A stretch of 64,000 bases of DNA from Rhizobium sp. RU33A (GCF_900156055.1 NZ_FTMQ01000003.1:744001-808000); one strand, 5' to 3'. Positions 44,545 to 53,545 are shown, numbered from the stretch's first letter. Numbers and translations: made by a program. The notes: a model not told the origin generated them from the sequence alone.

Positions 44545-45720
44545 ATGTCCGACAAACCCTTGAAGATTGCCGTCATCGCCGGTGAGGTCTCTGGCGATCT
44601 CCTGGGTGCAGATCTGATAGCGCATCTGAAGACGATGCATTCTGGGCCGGTCGAACTGGTGGGCGTCGGCGGTGAGGCACTTGAGGCTCAAGGATTGGAG
44701 TCACTCTTCGACTTCTCCGAGCTCTCGATCATGGGCATTACCCAGGTGCTGTCGAAGCTGCCTCGGCTGATCAAGCTGATCTCCTGGACAGCCGATGCCA
44801 TTGTAGCGGCCAAGCCGGACTTGCTACTGATCGTCGACAGTCCCGATTTCACCCACCGCGTGGCCAAGAAGGTTCGGCAGAAGCTGCCGGACTTGCCGGT
44901 CGTGAACTATGTCTGCCCCAGCGTCTGGGCGTGGAAGGAATATCGTGCGAAGGCGATGCTCGCCTATGTCGATGCCGTTCTCGCCGTCCTGCCCTTCGAG
45001 CCAGCGGTGATGCAGCGTCTCGGCGGTCCGGAGACCCATTTCGTCGGTCATCGGCTCGCAAGCAATGCCGACATTCTGCGGATACGGGAAACACGCAATG
45101 CGAGGGGAGTGAGAGCTGCGGGCGACAAGCGGACCATCCTTCTCCTGCCCGGTTCGCGCGGTGCGGAAATCACGCAGCTTTTGCCGGTGTTCGGTAAAGC
45201 CATGCAGGAGTTCGTCGCCCGCAATGGCGAGACGCGCTTCGTGCTCCCCACTGTGCCGCGTCAGGAAGCACGCGTCCGGGAAATCACGAAGAGCTGGGCA
45301 TTGAGACCCGAGATCGTGCTCGGCGACGAAGCGAAGTGGCGCGCCTTCGAAGAGGCGGATGCCGCGATCGCCGCATCCGGCACAGTGATCCTGGAACTGG
45401 CACTTGCGCATGTGCCTGTCGTCTCGACCTACAAGGGCGACTGGATCATTCGCATGCTCAGCCACCGCATCAAGATCTGGACCGGTGCGTTGCCGAACCT
45501 GATCGCCGACTACGCGGTCATTCCGGAATACTTCAACGATGTCTTGCGCCCCGCAAGCCTCGTCCGCTGGGCCGAGCGGCTGTCGACGCACACGCCGCAG
45601 CGCGCCTCGATGCTCGCGGGTTATGACGACGTCTGGCAGAGACTGCAAACCGAAAAGCCGGCCGGTGAAGCCGGCGCGGCCGTGGTTCTGTCTGTGCTTC
45701 AAAAGCGCGCCAGGCTCTGA
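44545..45720 (+). CDS. lpxB: Lipid-A-disaccharide synthase
   Basis: 391 residues, glycosyltransferase family 19. It joins lipid X with UDP-diacylglucosamine. Visible: IAVIAGEVSGDLLGADLIAHLK, GVGGEALEAQGLESLFDFSELSIMGI, PDFTHRVAKKVRQKLPDLPVVNYVCPSVWAWKEYRAK and LLPGSRGAEI. AAGGAGTAGGCAGC precedes the ATG. The gene ends one base short of the convergent zinc GTPase gene, closing the lipid A cluster. Confidence 0.96.
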   Translation: MSDKPLKIAVIAGEVSGDLLGADLIAHLKTMHSGPVELVGVGGEALEAQGLESLFDFSELSIMGITQVLSKLPRLIKLISWTADAIVAAKPDLLLIVDSPDFTHRVAKKVRQKLPDLPVVNYVCPSVWAWKEYRAKAMLAYVDAVLAVLPFEPAVMQRLGGPETHFVGHRLASNADILRIRETRNARGVRAAGDKRTILLLPGSRGAEITQLLPVFGKAMQEFVARNGETRFVLPTVPRQEARVREITKSWALRPEIVLGDEAKWRAFEEADAAIAASGTVILELALAHVPVVSTYKGDWIIRMLSHRIKIWTGALPNLIADYAVIPEYFNDVLRPASLVRWAERLSTHTPQRASMLAGYDDVWQRLQTEKPAGEAGAAVVLSVLQKRARL

Positions 45721-45721
45721 C

Positions 45722-46912
45722 TCAAGCCCAACGTGCGAAGGGATCGGGAAGGCTTTCCCATGCAGAAGGCGTGAAGGTCTCTGCCGCCACAAGGCACGAA
45801 TCGAGCTCCGCTTCGATCCTGCGCTGATCCATGGGGTCGGCTCCGATGAAGACAAGTTCCTGTCGCCGGTCGCCCCATTCCTTGTCCAGATAGGGCGCCA
45901 TCGCGTCGAGGAAGCCGGGATCGTCGGGCCAGCGTGACTTCGGCACGGATGCCCACCAAAGCCCCATTTTTGTCGTCCGGACGAGCGGTCCTGCCTGGCT
46001 CATCTCACCGACATGATGCGGACGGGTGGCGAGCCAGAAGAAGCCCTTGGCGCGAATGACGCCCGGCCAGGGACGATCGAGGAAGGCCCGGAAGCGTGTC
46101 GGATCGAACGGTGCTCGTGCCCGGTAGACGAAGGAACGGATGCCATACTCCTCGGTTTCCGGCACATGATCCCGAAAGCCGTGCAGTTCCTGGAACCACA
46201 GCGGATGCATCTCCGCCTTGGCGAGATCAAACAGCCCGGTTCCGAGGATGTCCTTTGCAGCCACTTCGGCGAAATCGGTTTCGATCACTCGCGCATCGGC
46301 ATTGAGACCTGCAATAATCTTGCGTGCGGCGTCGAGCTGATCCGGCGTCGCTGTGCCAACCTTGTTGAGGATGATGACGTCGGCGAACTCGATCTGCTCG
46401 ACAAGCAGATCGACGAGCGTTCGGTTGTCGTTTTCACCGGCCGTCTCGCCACGATCGGCAAGGAAGTCGCTGGACGAATAGTCTCCGATCAGATTGGCGG
46501 CATCGACCACCGTCACCATTGTGTCGAGCTGCGCGATATCAGAGAGACTGCGGCCCTCCTCATCGCGGAAGTCGAAGGTGGTGGCGATCGGCAAGGGCTC
46601 TGCAATGCCCGTCGCCTCGATCAGCAGATAGTCGAAGCGACCCTGCTCGGCGAGGCCGCGGACTTCGTTCAACAGGTCATCACGCAGCGTGCAACAGATG
46701 CAGCCATTGCTCATTTCGACCAGTTGTTCCTGCGTACGTGACAGGGCTGCATCACCGCCGCGCACGAGTGCTGCGTCGATGTTGACCTCACTCATGTCAT
46801 TGACGATGACGGCAACGCGCAACCCGTCACGGTTTGCGAGTACGTGATTGAGCAGCGTCGTTTTTCCGGCGCCGAGAAACCCGGAGAGAACAGTGACAGG
46901 TAGCTTTTTCAT
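45722..46912 (-). CDS. zigA: COG0523-family GTPase, putative zinc metallochaperone (ZigA/YciC-like)
   Basis: 396 residues, G3E GTPase. Walker A is [13 protein letters not shown], the metal-binding signature CxCC is [14 protein letters not shown], Walker B lies in [10 protein letters not shown] and the base-recognition motif is LNKVG. The C-terminal CobW_C domain includes [15 protein letters not shown]. The HxxH-rich insert of CobW is missing. Zinc-starvation GTPases of this type are thought to supply zinc to essential enzymes. A Zur-like palindrome sits 13 bases before the start, and znuA lies just upstream. Confidence 0.9.
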   Translation of the reverse strand: MKKLPVTVLSGFLGAGKTTLLNHVLANRDGLRVAVIVNDMSEVNIDAALVRGGDAALSRTQEQLVEMSNGCICCTLRDDLLNEVRGLAEQGRFDYLLIEATGIAEPLPIATTFDFRDEEGRSLSDIAQLDTMVTVVDAANLIGDYSSSDFLADRGETAGENDNRTLVDLLVEQIEFADVIILNKVGTATPDQLDAARKIIAGLNADARVIETDFAEVAAKDILGTGLFDLAKAEMHPLWFQELHGFRDHVPETEEYGIRSFVYRARAPFDPTRFRAFLDRPWPGVIRAKGFFWLATRPHHVGEMSQAGPLVRTTKMGLWWASVPKSRWPDDPGFLDAMAPYLDKEWGDRRQELVFIGADPMDQRRIEAELDSCLVAAETFTPSAWESLPDPFARWA

Positions 46913-46924
46913 GCGGCATCCATT

Positions 46925-46940
46925 TTATGTAATAACATAA
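46925..46940. promoter_or_regulatory. Probable Zur operator of the zinc GTPase gene
   Basis: Perfect inverted repeat TTATGT-AATA-ACATAA in front of the GTPase start. It resembles the AT-rich TGTTATA-type palindromes bound by Zur in proteobacteria and the two sites between znuA and znuC. Confidence 0.78.
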
Positions 46941-46954
46941 CCGTTGAAGATCTG

Positions 46955-46984
46955 AAAAAGGCGGAACCGAAGTCCCGCCTTTTT
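46955..46984 (-). terminator. Rho-independent terminator of znuA
   Basis: AAAAAGGCGG/CCGCCTTTTT, ten perfect pairs, with the U-run built into the stem on the minus strand, 20 bases after the znuA stop. Confidence 0.85.
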
Positions 46985-47004
46985 CGCCCGGGGGAGGGAT
47001 GGGA

Positions 47005-48072
47005 TTACTGAGACAGGCAGGTGCTGATCGACGTCGCCAGATTGCGCATCAGCTGGCCATACAGGGCAGGGCCCGCCTCCAGCGCGCCACCTTCGGGATC
47101 GAGAACGCCGGACTTGGCTTCGGTGCCCTCCGTCACGACGCCGATCAGCTTCGGTTCAAACTGCGGCTCGGCGAAGACGCAGGCCGCTCCGAGCTCCTCG
47201 ATCTTGGCGTGGATGGTGGACAGGCGTTCTGCACCCGGCATGGTCTCCGGGCTCACCGTCACCGAACCGGCAACGCGCACGCCGTAGTGCTTCTCAAAAT
47301 ACTGATAGGCGTCGTGGAAGACGATGAAGGGCTTCTCGAGTACTGGCTTCAGCTGCGCGGCAATCTCGGTGTCGAGAGCGTCGATCTCTGAATTGACGGC
47401 CGTCAGATTGGCCTCGTAGGTCGCCTTGTTCGATGGGTCGACGTCTACAAGGCTCTTGGTGATCTCAGTGGCCATGGCTTTGGCGTTGGTCGGATCGAGC
47501 CAGAGATGCATGTCCATGCCGCCATGCGCGTGGTCGTCGTGCTCATGTTCGTGACCAGCCTCGGCGGCTTCCTGTTCGTGTCCGTGATCATGCCCGTGAC
47601 CGTGGTCATGCTCATGGCCGGCCTCGGCGGCGGTTTCCTCATGGCCATGGTCATCATGCCCGTGGGCATGGCCTTCTTCCTCATTCGCGTCATGGTCATG
47701 GCCCTCGAATGCCCCGCCTTCACGGAACGGAAGCTTGGTGAGCCCGGGCGCATCTTCCAGTTCGACGACCTTGGCATTCTTTGGCAGCGCCTCGAGCGGC
47801 TTTTCAAGGAAGGCTTCGAGCCCGGGGCCAACCCAGAAGACCAAGTCTGCGTTTTCGAGTGCACGCGCATTGGAAGGTTTCAGCGAATAGGTATGCGGCG
47901 AAGCCGCACCCTCGACGATCAGCGACGGTTCGCCGACACCCTTCATGATCGAGGCAACAAGCGAATGCACCGGCTTGATCGAGACGACGACATCCGGCGC
48001 TGCCGAGGCAAGCGTCGGAGACAGAAAGAGAAACGCCGTCGAGGCAGCCAGTCCGAGGCGATAGCGGGTCAT
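47005..48072 (-). CDS. znuA: Zinc ABC transporter, periplasmic binding protein ZnuA
   Basis: 355 residues. It has a signal peptide (MTRYRLGLAASTAFLFLSPTLASA) and cluster A-I metal-binding fold: VVVSIKPVHSLVASIMKGVG, GAASPHTYSLKPSNARAL, MDMHLWLDPTNAKAM, FHDAYQYFEKHYGV. Residues about 120-187 form a His/Asp/Glu-rich loop with many HDH and GHDHGH groups, the mark of zinc rather than manganese binders. AGGAGC precedes the ATG. Divergent from znuC over a region with two Zur-like sites. Confidence 0.96.
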   Translation of the reverse strand: MTRYRLGLAASTAFLFLSPTLASAAPDVVVSIKPVHSLVASIMKGVGEPSLIVEGAASPHTYSLKPSNARALENADLVFWVGPGLEAFLEKPLEALPKNAKVVELEDAPGLTKLPFREGGAFEGHDHDANEEEGHAHGHDDHGHEETAAEAGHEHDHGHGHDHGHEQEAAEAGHEHEHDDHAHGGMDMHLWLDPTNAKAMATEITKSLVDVDPSNKATYEANLTAVNSEIDALDTEIAAQLKPVLEKPFIVFHDAYQYFEKHYGVRVAGSVTVSPETMPGAERLSTIHAKIEELGAACVFAEPQFEPKLIGVVTEGTEAKSGVLDPEGGALEAGPALYGQLMRNLATSISTCLSQ

Positions 48073-48095
48073 GCACAGCTCCTGAGGATAGTTAT

Positions 48096-48108
48096 GTAAT
48101 AATATTAC
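48096..48108. promoter_or_regulatory. Probable Zur operator, znuA side
   Basis: GTAATA-A-TATTAC, a 13-base perfect palindrome 24 bases before the znuA ATG. It matches the half-site type of the other two zinc-locus palindromes. Confidence 0.78.
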
Positions 48109-48116
48109 CCAAGTTG

Positions 48117-48131
48117 CGTTATGCTATAACG
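48117..48131. promoter_or_regulatory. Probable Zur operator, znuC side
   Basis: CGTTAT-GCT-ATAACG, a 15-base perfect palindrome with centre about 21 bases from that of the znuA-side site, about two helical turns, so two dimers could bind on one face. Confidence 0.78.
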
Positions 48132-48172
48132 TGTGGCATAGGGGGAGGCAACATCAAAATCTTGAGATCTCC

Positions 48173-49096
48173 ATGAATGCGATGAAATCACGGGAGGCCG
48201 CACCGCTGGTGTCCCTCACCGGCGCCGGTGTCTACCGAAACGGACGCTGGCTGGTCCGCGGGGTCGACTTTTCCGTCCGTCCCGGCGAGATCGTGACCCT
48301 GATCGGCCCAAATGGATCGGGTAAGTCGACAAGTGCCAAGATGGCGATCGGCGTGATCAAGGCAGACGAGGGCAGGGTGGAGCGCAAGCCCGGCCTGCGC
48401 GTCGGATACGTGCCGCAGCGCCTGAGCGTTGACTGGACCATGCCGCTAACGGTTCGCCGTCTGATGACGCTGACCTCCGCTCTGTCGAATACGGAGGTGG
48501 AGGCGGCTCTCGAGGCTGTGGGCATCGGCCATCTCGCGGGTGCCGAGGTGCAGCACCTCTCTGGCGGCGAATTCCAGCGTGCGCTGCTGGCGCGTGCCAT
48601 GGCCCGCAAGCCCGATATCCTGGTGCTCGACGAGCCTGTGCAAGGCGTCGATTTCTCCGGAGAGATCGCTCTTTATGACCTGATTACTTCGATCCGCAAC
48701 TCGACGGGCTGTGGCATCCTGCTGATATCGCATGACCTGCATGTCGTCATGGCTGAAACCGATACGGTGATCTGTCTCAACGGCCATGTCTGCTGTCGCG
48801 GGACGCCGGCGGCCGTCAGCCAGAGCCCGGAATATATGCAGCTCTTCGGTGCCAAGGCAGCACGGACGCTCGCCGTCTATAGCCACGACCATGACCATAC
48901 CCATCTGCCGGACGGGCGCGTGCTGCATGCCGATGGCAGCGTCACCGACCACTGCCACCCAGATGATGGCCATCACGACCACCATGGCCACGATCACGAT
49001 CATCACGGTCATGATCACCATCATGACGGCCATGATCATCACGATGGCCCCCCCGCCGCAACGCCGGTGAAGGACCGGGAGCACGGCCATGCTTGA
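48173..49096 (+). CDS. znuC: Zinc ABC transporter, ATP-binding protein ZnuC, with His-rich tail
   Basis: 307 residues. The ATPase core is complete: Walker A GPNGSGKSTSAKM, Q-loop YVPQRLSVDW, signature LSGGEFQRALLARAM, Walker B ILVLDEPVQGVD and LISHDLHVV. From about residue 238 to the end there is a tail with more than 20 histidines and many aspartates (SHDHDHTHLP, then runs of HDHHGHDH type), which probably binds zinc. The start at 48173 follows GAGATCTCC; another ATG lies three codons on. It overlaps znuB by 8 bases. Confidence 0.95.
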   Translation: MNAMKSREAAPLVSLTGAGVYRNGRWLVRGVDFSVRPGEIVTLIGPNGSGKSTSAKMAIGVIKADEGRVERKPGLRVGYVPQRLSVDWTMPLTVRRLMTLTSALSNTEVEAALEAVGIGHLAGAEVQHLSGGEFQRALLARAMARKPDILVLDEPVQGVDFSGEIALYDLITSIRNSTGCGILLISHDLHVVMAETDTVICLNGHVCCRGTPAAVSQSPEYMQLFGAKAARTLAVYSHDHDHTHLPDGRVLHADGSVTDHCHPDDGHHDHHGHDHDHHGHDHHHDGHDHHDGPPAATPVKDREHGHA

Positions 49097-49904
49097 TGAT
49101 TTCTTCGTGCGCGCCATCCTCGCCGGCATCGGCCTCGCCCTGACGACGGGTCCACTCGGCTGCTTCGTGATCTGGCGGCGCATGGCCTATTTCGGCGACA
49201 CCATGGCTCACTCCGCTCTGCTCGGCGTGGCTCTCTCGCTGTTTTTCTCGCTCAATTTGATGGTCAGCGTCTTCGTCGTCGCCTCGATGGTGTCGCTGAT
49301 CCTGATCGTCCTGCAGAAGCGTCAGGGACTGTCGGCCGATGCCCTGCTCGGCATCCTCAGCCATGCAACGCTTGCCATCGGCCTCGTGATGGTCGCCTTC
49401 ATGACCTGGGTGCGTTTCGACCTCATCGCCTTCCTGTTCGGTGACATTCTCGCGGTCACGCCGAACGATGTCGCCATCGTCTGGATCGGCGGCCTGTTTG
49501 TCGTCTGCGTCATTGCCTGGCTTTGGCGACCGCTGCTTGCCGGCACCGTCAATGCCGAATTGGCCGAGGCCGAGGGCATGCAGCCCGAACGTGCCCGCCT
49601 GATCTTCATGTTGCTGATGGCGCTCGTCATTGCGATTGCCATGAAGATCGTCGGCATTCTGTTGATCACATCCTTGCTGATCATTCCGGCCGCCGCCGCA
49701 CGGCGCTTCGCCTCGACACCGGAAATCATGGCGGTACTCGCCTCGCTGATCGGCGCCATTGCTGTGGTCATGGGGCTCTTTGGCTCACTGACCTACGACA
49801 CGCCGTCGGGACCGTCGATCGTCGTTGCAGCGCTTCTTCTCTTCCTCGTCAGTCTTCTGCCTCGTCCTGGCAGCAAGGCTCGCGACATCAGCACGAGGGC
49901 ATGA
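49089..49904 (+). CDS. znuB: Zinc ABC transporter, permease ZnuB
   Basis: 271 residues, ABC-3 family permease with about eight helices. Visible: MLDDFFVRAILAGIGLALTTGPLGCFVIWRRMAYFGDTMAHSALLGVAL (positions 1-49), the ABC-contact region around AEAEGMQPERARLIFMLLMA, and VGILLITSLLIIPAAAARRF. It forms the zinc channel, driven by ZnuC. It overlaps znuC by 8 bases, and zur starts 1 base after it ends. Confidence 0.96.
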   Translation: MLDDFFVRAILAGIGLALTTGPLGCFVIWRRMAYFGDTMAHSALLGVALSLFFSLNLMVSVFVVASMVSLILIVLQKRQGLSADALLGILSHATLAIGLVMVAFMTWVRFDLIAFLFGDILAVTPNDVAIVWIGGLFVVCVIAWLWRPLLAGTVNAELAEAEGMQPERARLIFMLLMALVIAIAMKIVGILLITSLLIIPAAAARRFASTPEIMAVLASLIGAIAVVMGLFGSLTYDTPSGPSIVVAALLLFLVSLLPRPGSKARDISTRA

Positions 49905-49905
49905 C

Positions 49906-50313
49906 ATGACCAAGACCGATCTCACCCGCAATCAGTCGCTCGTCTTCGATGCGCTCATGCAGTCCGAAGGCCCGCTTTCGGCCTATACCTTGCTCGACAA
50001 GTTGCGCGAGCATGGGTTCCGTGCGCCGCTTCAGGTCTACCGTGCGCTCGACAAGTTGGTCGAGTTCGGCATGGTCCATCGCCTCGAAAGCCTGAACGCC
50101 TTCGTCGCCTGCGCCCATCCCCATGACGGCTGCACCGGCCATGGCACCGTCGCCTTCATGATCTGCAACAAGTGCGGTCATGTGACGGAATTCCACGACC
50201 ACGAGATCGATCACCGTCTCGAAACGATCACCCGTGGGCGCAGTTTCAAGCCTGAAAAGACGACGATTGAAATCAGAGGGTTTTGTGCTGAATGCACGGA
50301 GATCGCGGCCTAG
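49906..50313 (+). CDS. zur: Zinc uptake regulator Zur (Fur family)
   Basis: 135 residues. The winged helix covers LTRNQSLVFDALMQSEGPLSAYTLLDKLREHGFRAPLQVYRALDKLVEFG (1-55 region). The zinc-site motifs HPHDGCTGHG, CNKCGHVTEFHDHEI and the C-terminal CAEC follow, with two structural CxxC pairs. It represses zinc uptake genes when zinc is present. As the last gene of znuCB-zur, behind a Zur-like operator, it should regulate its own synthesis. GAGGGC precedes the ATG. Confidence 0.94.
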   Translation: MTKTDLTRNQSLVFDALMQSEGPLSAYTLLDKLREHGFRAPLQVYRALDKLVEFGMVHRLESLNAFVACAHPHDGCTGHGTVAFMICNKCGHVTEFHDHEIDHRLETITRGRSFKPEKTTIEIRGFCAECTEIAA

Positions 50314-50323
50314 GTCGGCAGTC

Positions 50324-50851
50324 TCAAAGCGGATGCAGGTCCCGCGCAAAGCGGCGCCAGTTGCGCACGTAGTTTTCGGCTGACAGCCGAAGCCCCGCAA
50401 TGGCGGCGGCGTCGAGTTCTTTGATCACCCGTGCTGGGGAGCCGACAATCAGGGAATTGTCCGGGAAGATCTTGCCCTCGGTGATCAGGGCGTTTGCCCC
50501 GACGAGGCAGTTATCGCCGATGCGCGCGCCATTGAGGACGGTCGACCCCATGCCAACAAGAGAGTTGTTACCGATCGTGCATCCGTGGATGATCGCATGG
50601 TGGCCGATCGTGCAGCCTTCGCCAATCGTGACGCCCTTGCCGGGGTCGGTATGCACCATGACACCATCCTGGATATTGGTGCCTGCACCGATCACGATGG
50701 GATCATTGTCGCCGCGAAGAACCGCCCCGAACCAGATGCCGACATCCTCTCCCAGACGCACGTCACCGATGACCTGGGCATTGGGTGCCAACCAGAACCT
50801 GTCAGCTGTGGGAAGTACGGGAGCCCTGTCCCCGAGGCGATAGAGCGGCAT
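50324..50851 (-). CDS. Gamma-carbonic-anhydrase-like hexapeptide protein
   Basis: 175 residues, left-handed beta-helix. Visible: APNAQVIGDVRLGEDVGIWFGAVLRGDNDPIVIGAGTNIQD (early strands), then VMVHTDPG, CTIGHHAIIHGCTIGNNSLVGMGS with the metal-binding histidines, and the C-terminal SPARVIKEL. Related proteins are gamma-carbonic anhydrases or transferases of unknown substrate (YrdA/PaaY). Zinc binding would fit its place near the zinc locus, but that is likely chance. Confidence 0.9.
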   Translation of the reverse strand: MPLYRLGDRAPVLPTADRFWLAPNAQVIGDVRLGEDVGIWFGAVLRGDNDPIVIGAGTNIQDGVMVHTDPGKGVTIGEGCTIGHHAIIHGCTIGNNSLVGMGSTVLNGARIGDNCLVGANALITEGKIFPDNSLIVGSPARVIKELDAAAIAGLRLSAENYVRNWRRFARDLHPL

Positions 50852-50867
50852 CTGAGGTGCCTTCCCG

Positions 50868-51140
50868 TCAACGCAGTCGCAGAATAACGGGGAACCGGCC
50901 GGCCTGTGCCGAGATATGCAGATGGATATCGGCCTCCGGCTGCGAATAGCGCCAGGCGCGCGCGCCGTGGCTGAGCAGCAAACCGATCAGATCCTTGGTC
51001 TTCGAGCGCTTTTCGCGCAAGCTGAGATCGGCCAGACGGTAGGCCGCCTCGTGGAGAGGATGCAGGACGCTGCTGGTCGGCGCTAAGCCGCCATTGTCCT
51101 GATCCTCGATCAAGCCGTAGTGGAAGTCTTTCGATGCCAT
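50868..51140 (-). CDS. Conserved hypothetical protein, 90 aa
   Basis: 90 residues, no signal peptide or membrane helix. It begins MASKDFHYGLIEDQDNGGLAP, has a helical middle (EAAYRLADLSLREKRSKTKDLIGLLLSHG) and ends IHLHISAQAGRFPVILRLR. GAGGATCACGAA precedes the ATG at 51140. I recall similar short proteins in other rhizobia but no function. It lies between the carboxypeptidase gene and the carbonic-anhydrase-like gene on the same strand. Confidence 0.75.
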   Translation of the reverse strand: MASKDFHYGLIEDQDNGGLAPTSSVLHPLHEAAYRLADLSLREKRSKTKDLIGLLLSHGARAWRYSQPEADIHLHISAQAGRFPVILRLR

Positions 51141-51188
51141 TTCGTGATCCTCGTAAACAATACAAATCGAGGGTTTCGGGCGATCGAC

Positions 51189-52652
51189 TTACTGGGCGGC
51201 GGCCCAGCAACCGATCCCTTTCTTCTTGAGCGCCTTGCAGGCGTTGACTGCGTCCTTCTGCTCGTCAAAGCCACCAAAGCGTGCCCGGAAGATCTGCTTG
51301 GAACCGTCACCATATGCGACGGTGAAGGGGGTGGCGGAACGCAATACCTGTCCGCCTTTCGCCTGCGCGTCACGCAGGAGATCCATGGCCAGCTCCTGAT
51401 CCGGCGATGTACCAATCTGCACGACCCAACCGCTGGATGGAGCCGTCGAGGCTGTTGTCATGACGTCGACGTCAGGAGGTGTTGTAGCAGCCGCTGCGAC
51501 CGACGACGGGGCCGATGTTGCCGGTGCGACTGACGCACCTTCGTTTGGCAGGTAAGCAGGCGCGGGCTGAGGTACCGGAACGGGTGGCACCGACGCGGAC
51601 GGCGCAACGGCTGGCATGGTGTTGAGTGCGGCACTCGCGGCATTTCGCGCCGGCGCCGCTGCATAGGCCTGGGCTACGCCGGTGTAGCGGACGTCGGGCA
51701 TGGGGCCAGTCTGCGGCAGCTGCGGCAGGCCGCCTGCCGCAGCAGTGGCAGAGCCTGCGGGCGCAACCGAGGTGTTGTTCTTGGCGATCAGGTTGTTGCC
51801 GCCGCGCGTGCTCGTCGCTGCCGGCAGGTAGCGCTGAACCAGGTTCGTCATCTGCGCATTGCGTCGTGCACCGGATGTTGCACCCAGCACGACTGCGACG
51901 ATGGAGCGACCACCGACTTCAGCCGAAGTCGCGAGATTGTAACCGGCCGCCCGAGTGAAGCCGGTCTTGATGCCGTCGACGCCGCGGACCTGGCCAAGCA
52001 GCCGATTGTGATTGCCGATCGTCTGCTTGCCGAACTTGAAGCTGCGCGTGGAGAAGTAGCCGTAATACTGAGGGAAGTGCTGGCGCAGCGCGACGCTGAG
52101 CCGGGCCTGGTCGCGCGCCGTGGTCATCTGTGCCGTGTTCGGCAGACCATGGGCGTTGCGGTAGGTGGTCTTGGTCATGCCGAGGCTGCGGGCCTTGGCG
52201 GTCATCATCTGGGCAAAGCGCTGCTCCGACCCACCAATATATTCCGCAAGGGCAGTCGCAACGTCATTGGCCGAACGCGTAACGAGCGAGAGAATCGCCT
52301 GCTCGACAGTGATGCTGCGGCCGGTGCCAACGCCAAGCTTTGACGGCGGCTCCTTGGCGGCATTGGCAGAGAACGGCACCTTGCTGTTCAGCGAAATGCG
52401 CCCGGCTTCCAGCGCCTCGAAAACCATGTAGAGCGTCATCATTTTCGTCAGCGATGCCGGATAGCGTAAGCTGTCGGCGTTTTCGCTGTAGAGAACCTTG
52501 CCCGTCTTGGCGTCGATGACGATGCCGGCATATTTGGGATTTGCCTGGACAGTGCTGACGGCAGCGACACTCGCCACGAAGACCGCAAACGCCGCGAGGA
52601 AAAGCCGACGCACTGCGGCTGCGAAGTTGGAGCTTCCGAAAACTTTATGCAC
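51189..52652 (-). CDS. dacA: D-alanyl-D-alanine carboxypeptidase (PBP5/6 class) with C-terminal SPOR domain
   Basis: About 487 residues. The signal sequence (RRLFLAAFAVFVASVAAVSTVQA) is followed by an S11 peptidase domain with SLTK (SxxK), SAN (SxN) and KTG (GIKTGFTRAAG). A Pro/Ala-rich linker of about 130 residues follows, then a SPOR domain (SGWVVQIGTSPDQELAM, FRARFGGFDEQKDAVNACKALKKKG). SPOR domains bind denuded septal glycan, so this enzyme probably trims stem peptides at the division site. Start uncertain: a GTG at 52652 behind AAAGAG gives a sensible signal peptide, while ATGs at 52712 and 52694 have no well-spaced site. Confidence 0.9.
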   Translation of the reverse strand: MHKVFGSSNFAAAVRRLFLAAFAVFVASVAAVSTVQANPKYAGIVIDAKTGKVLYSENADSLRYPASLTKMMTLYMVFEALEAGRISLNSKVPFSANAAKEPPSKLGVGTGRSITVEQAILSLVTRSANDVATALAEYIGGSEQRFAQMMTAKARSLGMTKTTYRNAHGLPNTAQMTTARDQARLSVALRQHFPQYYGYFSTRSFKFGKQTIGNHNRLLGQVRGVDGIKTGFTRAAGYNLATSAEVGGRSIVAVVLGATSGARRNAQMTNLVQRYLPAATSTRGGNNLIAKNNTSVAPAGSATAAAGGLPQLPQTGPMPDVRYTGVAQAYAAAPARNAASAALNTMPAVAPSASVPPVPVPQPAPAYLPNEGASVAPATSAPSSVAAAATTPPDVDVMTTASTAPSSGWVVQIGTSPDQELAMDLLRDAQAKGGQVLRSATPFTVAYGDGSKQIFRARFGGFDEQKDAVNACKALKKKGIGCWAAAQ

Positions 52653-52750
52653 CACGATACTCTTTGATTCACACCATTGACGACCGGACGCCATTCCCCC
52701 AATCGCGACCATCTCCCTTGGACCCTACGGAATTAGCCTTACCAAGAGGT

Positions 52751-53545
52751 TTATGATGAACGGTCGGTTGACGCTTTGGATTGATTTTTAAGCGACGTGG
52801 TTGCTGTGGCTGGTCCCGAACGACCTTCGACATAAGCGCGGACGGCCTCGTCGATCGCTTGCCAGTCATCTAACAATCGGCTCGAAAACCGATAGAGAAC
52901 TGTGAGATCCTCGCCGACATGGATGTCGCGCTGGCAATCGCTGCTGGTGGCCTTTTCGGCGACTGAAGGAAGGACGCAGCGGATTGCATAGGTCTCTCCA
53001 TCCGGCGCTGTGGCCGTCAGCAGGCTTTCTCCCTCGTAGCCCGTTCCAGCCTTGAAGGCCTGACGTCGCAGTCCGCCAGGGCCCTGGATGGTCTGAGGTT
53101 CGAGGAGGCTCCTGTAGATCGGCTCAACGCGTCCGGACATGTCTCTCGACATCGTGCTTTGCGATATCTGCAGGAAGACAAGAGATTGGGATAGCGCAAC
53201 GTCGTCGAAACGGCGTCGTTCTGCGCTCGAATAGCCGGTCATTTCCGGCCAGAGCAGATAGAGGTCGACCCGTTCGGCTGCGCCGCTTCGACGCTGATGC
53301 TCGAAGCGGATGGCGTTCGCGGGAAAGGCGAGCCGGTCTCGGCCGATCGTGATGTCGAAGACCTCGCTGCTTTCGCTGTGGCCTGCAAGTGATAGTCGCG
53401 CACCGTAAGCACGGCCATACCAGCTGATGGCGATCGAAGCGGCGGCCAGGAGCAGGATTGTGATCGTCGAGATGACGAGGAAGCGCGTCGAAATGAGCGG
53501 TGAACGCTCTTCGTCCGCCTGGAGACCTTTGTCGTCGCCTCGCAT
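52751..53545 (-). CDS. Membrane-anchored hypothetical protein
   Basis: 264 residues. One N-terminal helix (FLVISTITILLLAAASIAISWYG, residues about 22-45) anchors a periplasmic domain of beta/alpha character: FDITIGRDRLAFPANAIRF, VDLYLLWPEMTGYSSAERRRFDD, GYEGESLLTATAPDGETYAIRC, CQRDIHVGEDLTVLYRFSSRLLDDW. Two cysteines (RCVLP and DCQRD) may form a disulfide. No family name known to me. A CtrA-type site lies 67 bases upstream of the start, hinting at cell-cycle control. Confidence 0.76.
   Translation of the reverse strand: MRGDDKGLQADEERSPLISTRFLVISTITILLLAAASIAISWYGRAYGARLSLAGHSESSEVFDITIGRDRLAFPANAIRFEHQRRSGAAERVDLYLLWPEMTGYSSAERRRFDDVALSQSLVFLQISQSTMSRDMSGRVEPIYRSLLEPQTIQGPGGLRRQAFKAGTGYEGESLLTATAPDGETYAIRCVLPSVAEKATSSDCQRDIHVGEDLTVLYRFSSRLLDDWQAIDEAVRAYVEGRSGPATATTSLKNQSKASTDRSS

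Noticed and set aside
47506..48099. Hydrophobic 197-codon plus-strand frame opposite znuA
   Set aside because: It looks like a membrane protein only because the complement of His codons (CAT/CAC) reads as Met/Val; the real product is the His-rich ZnuA.
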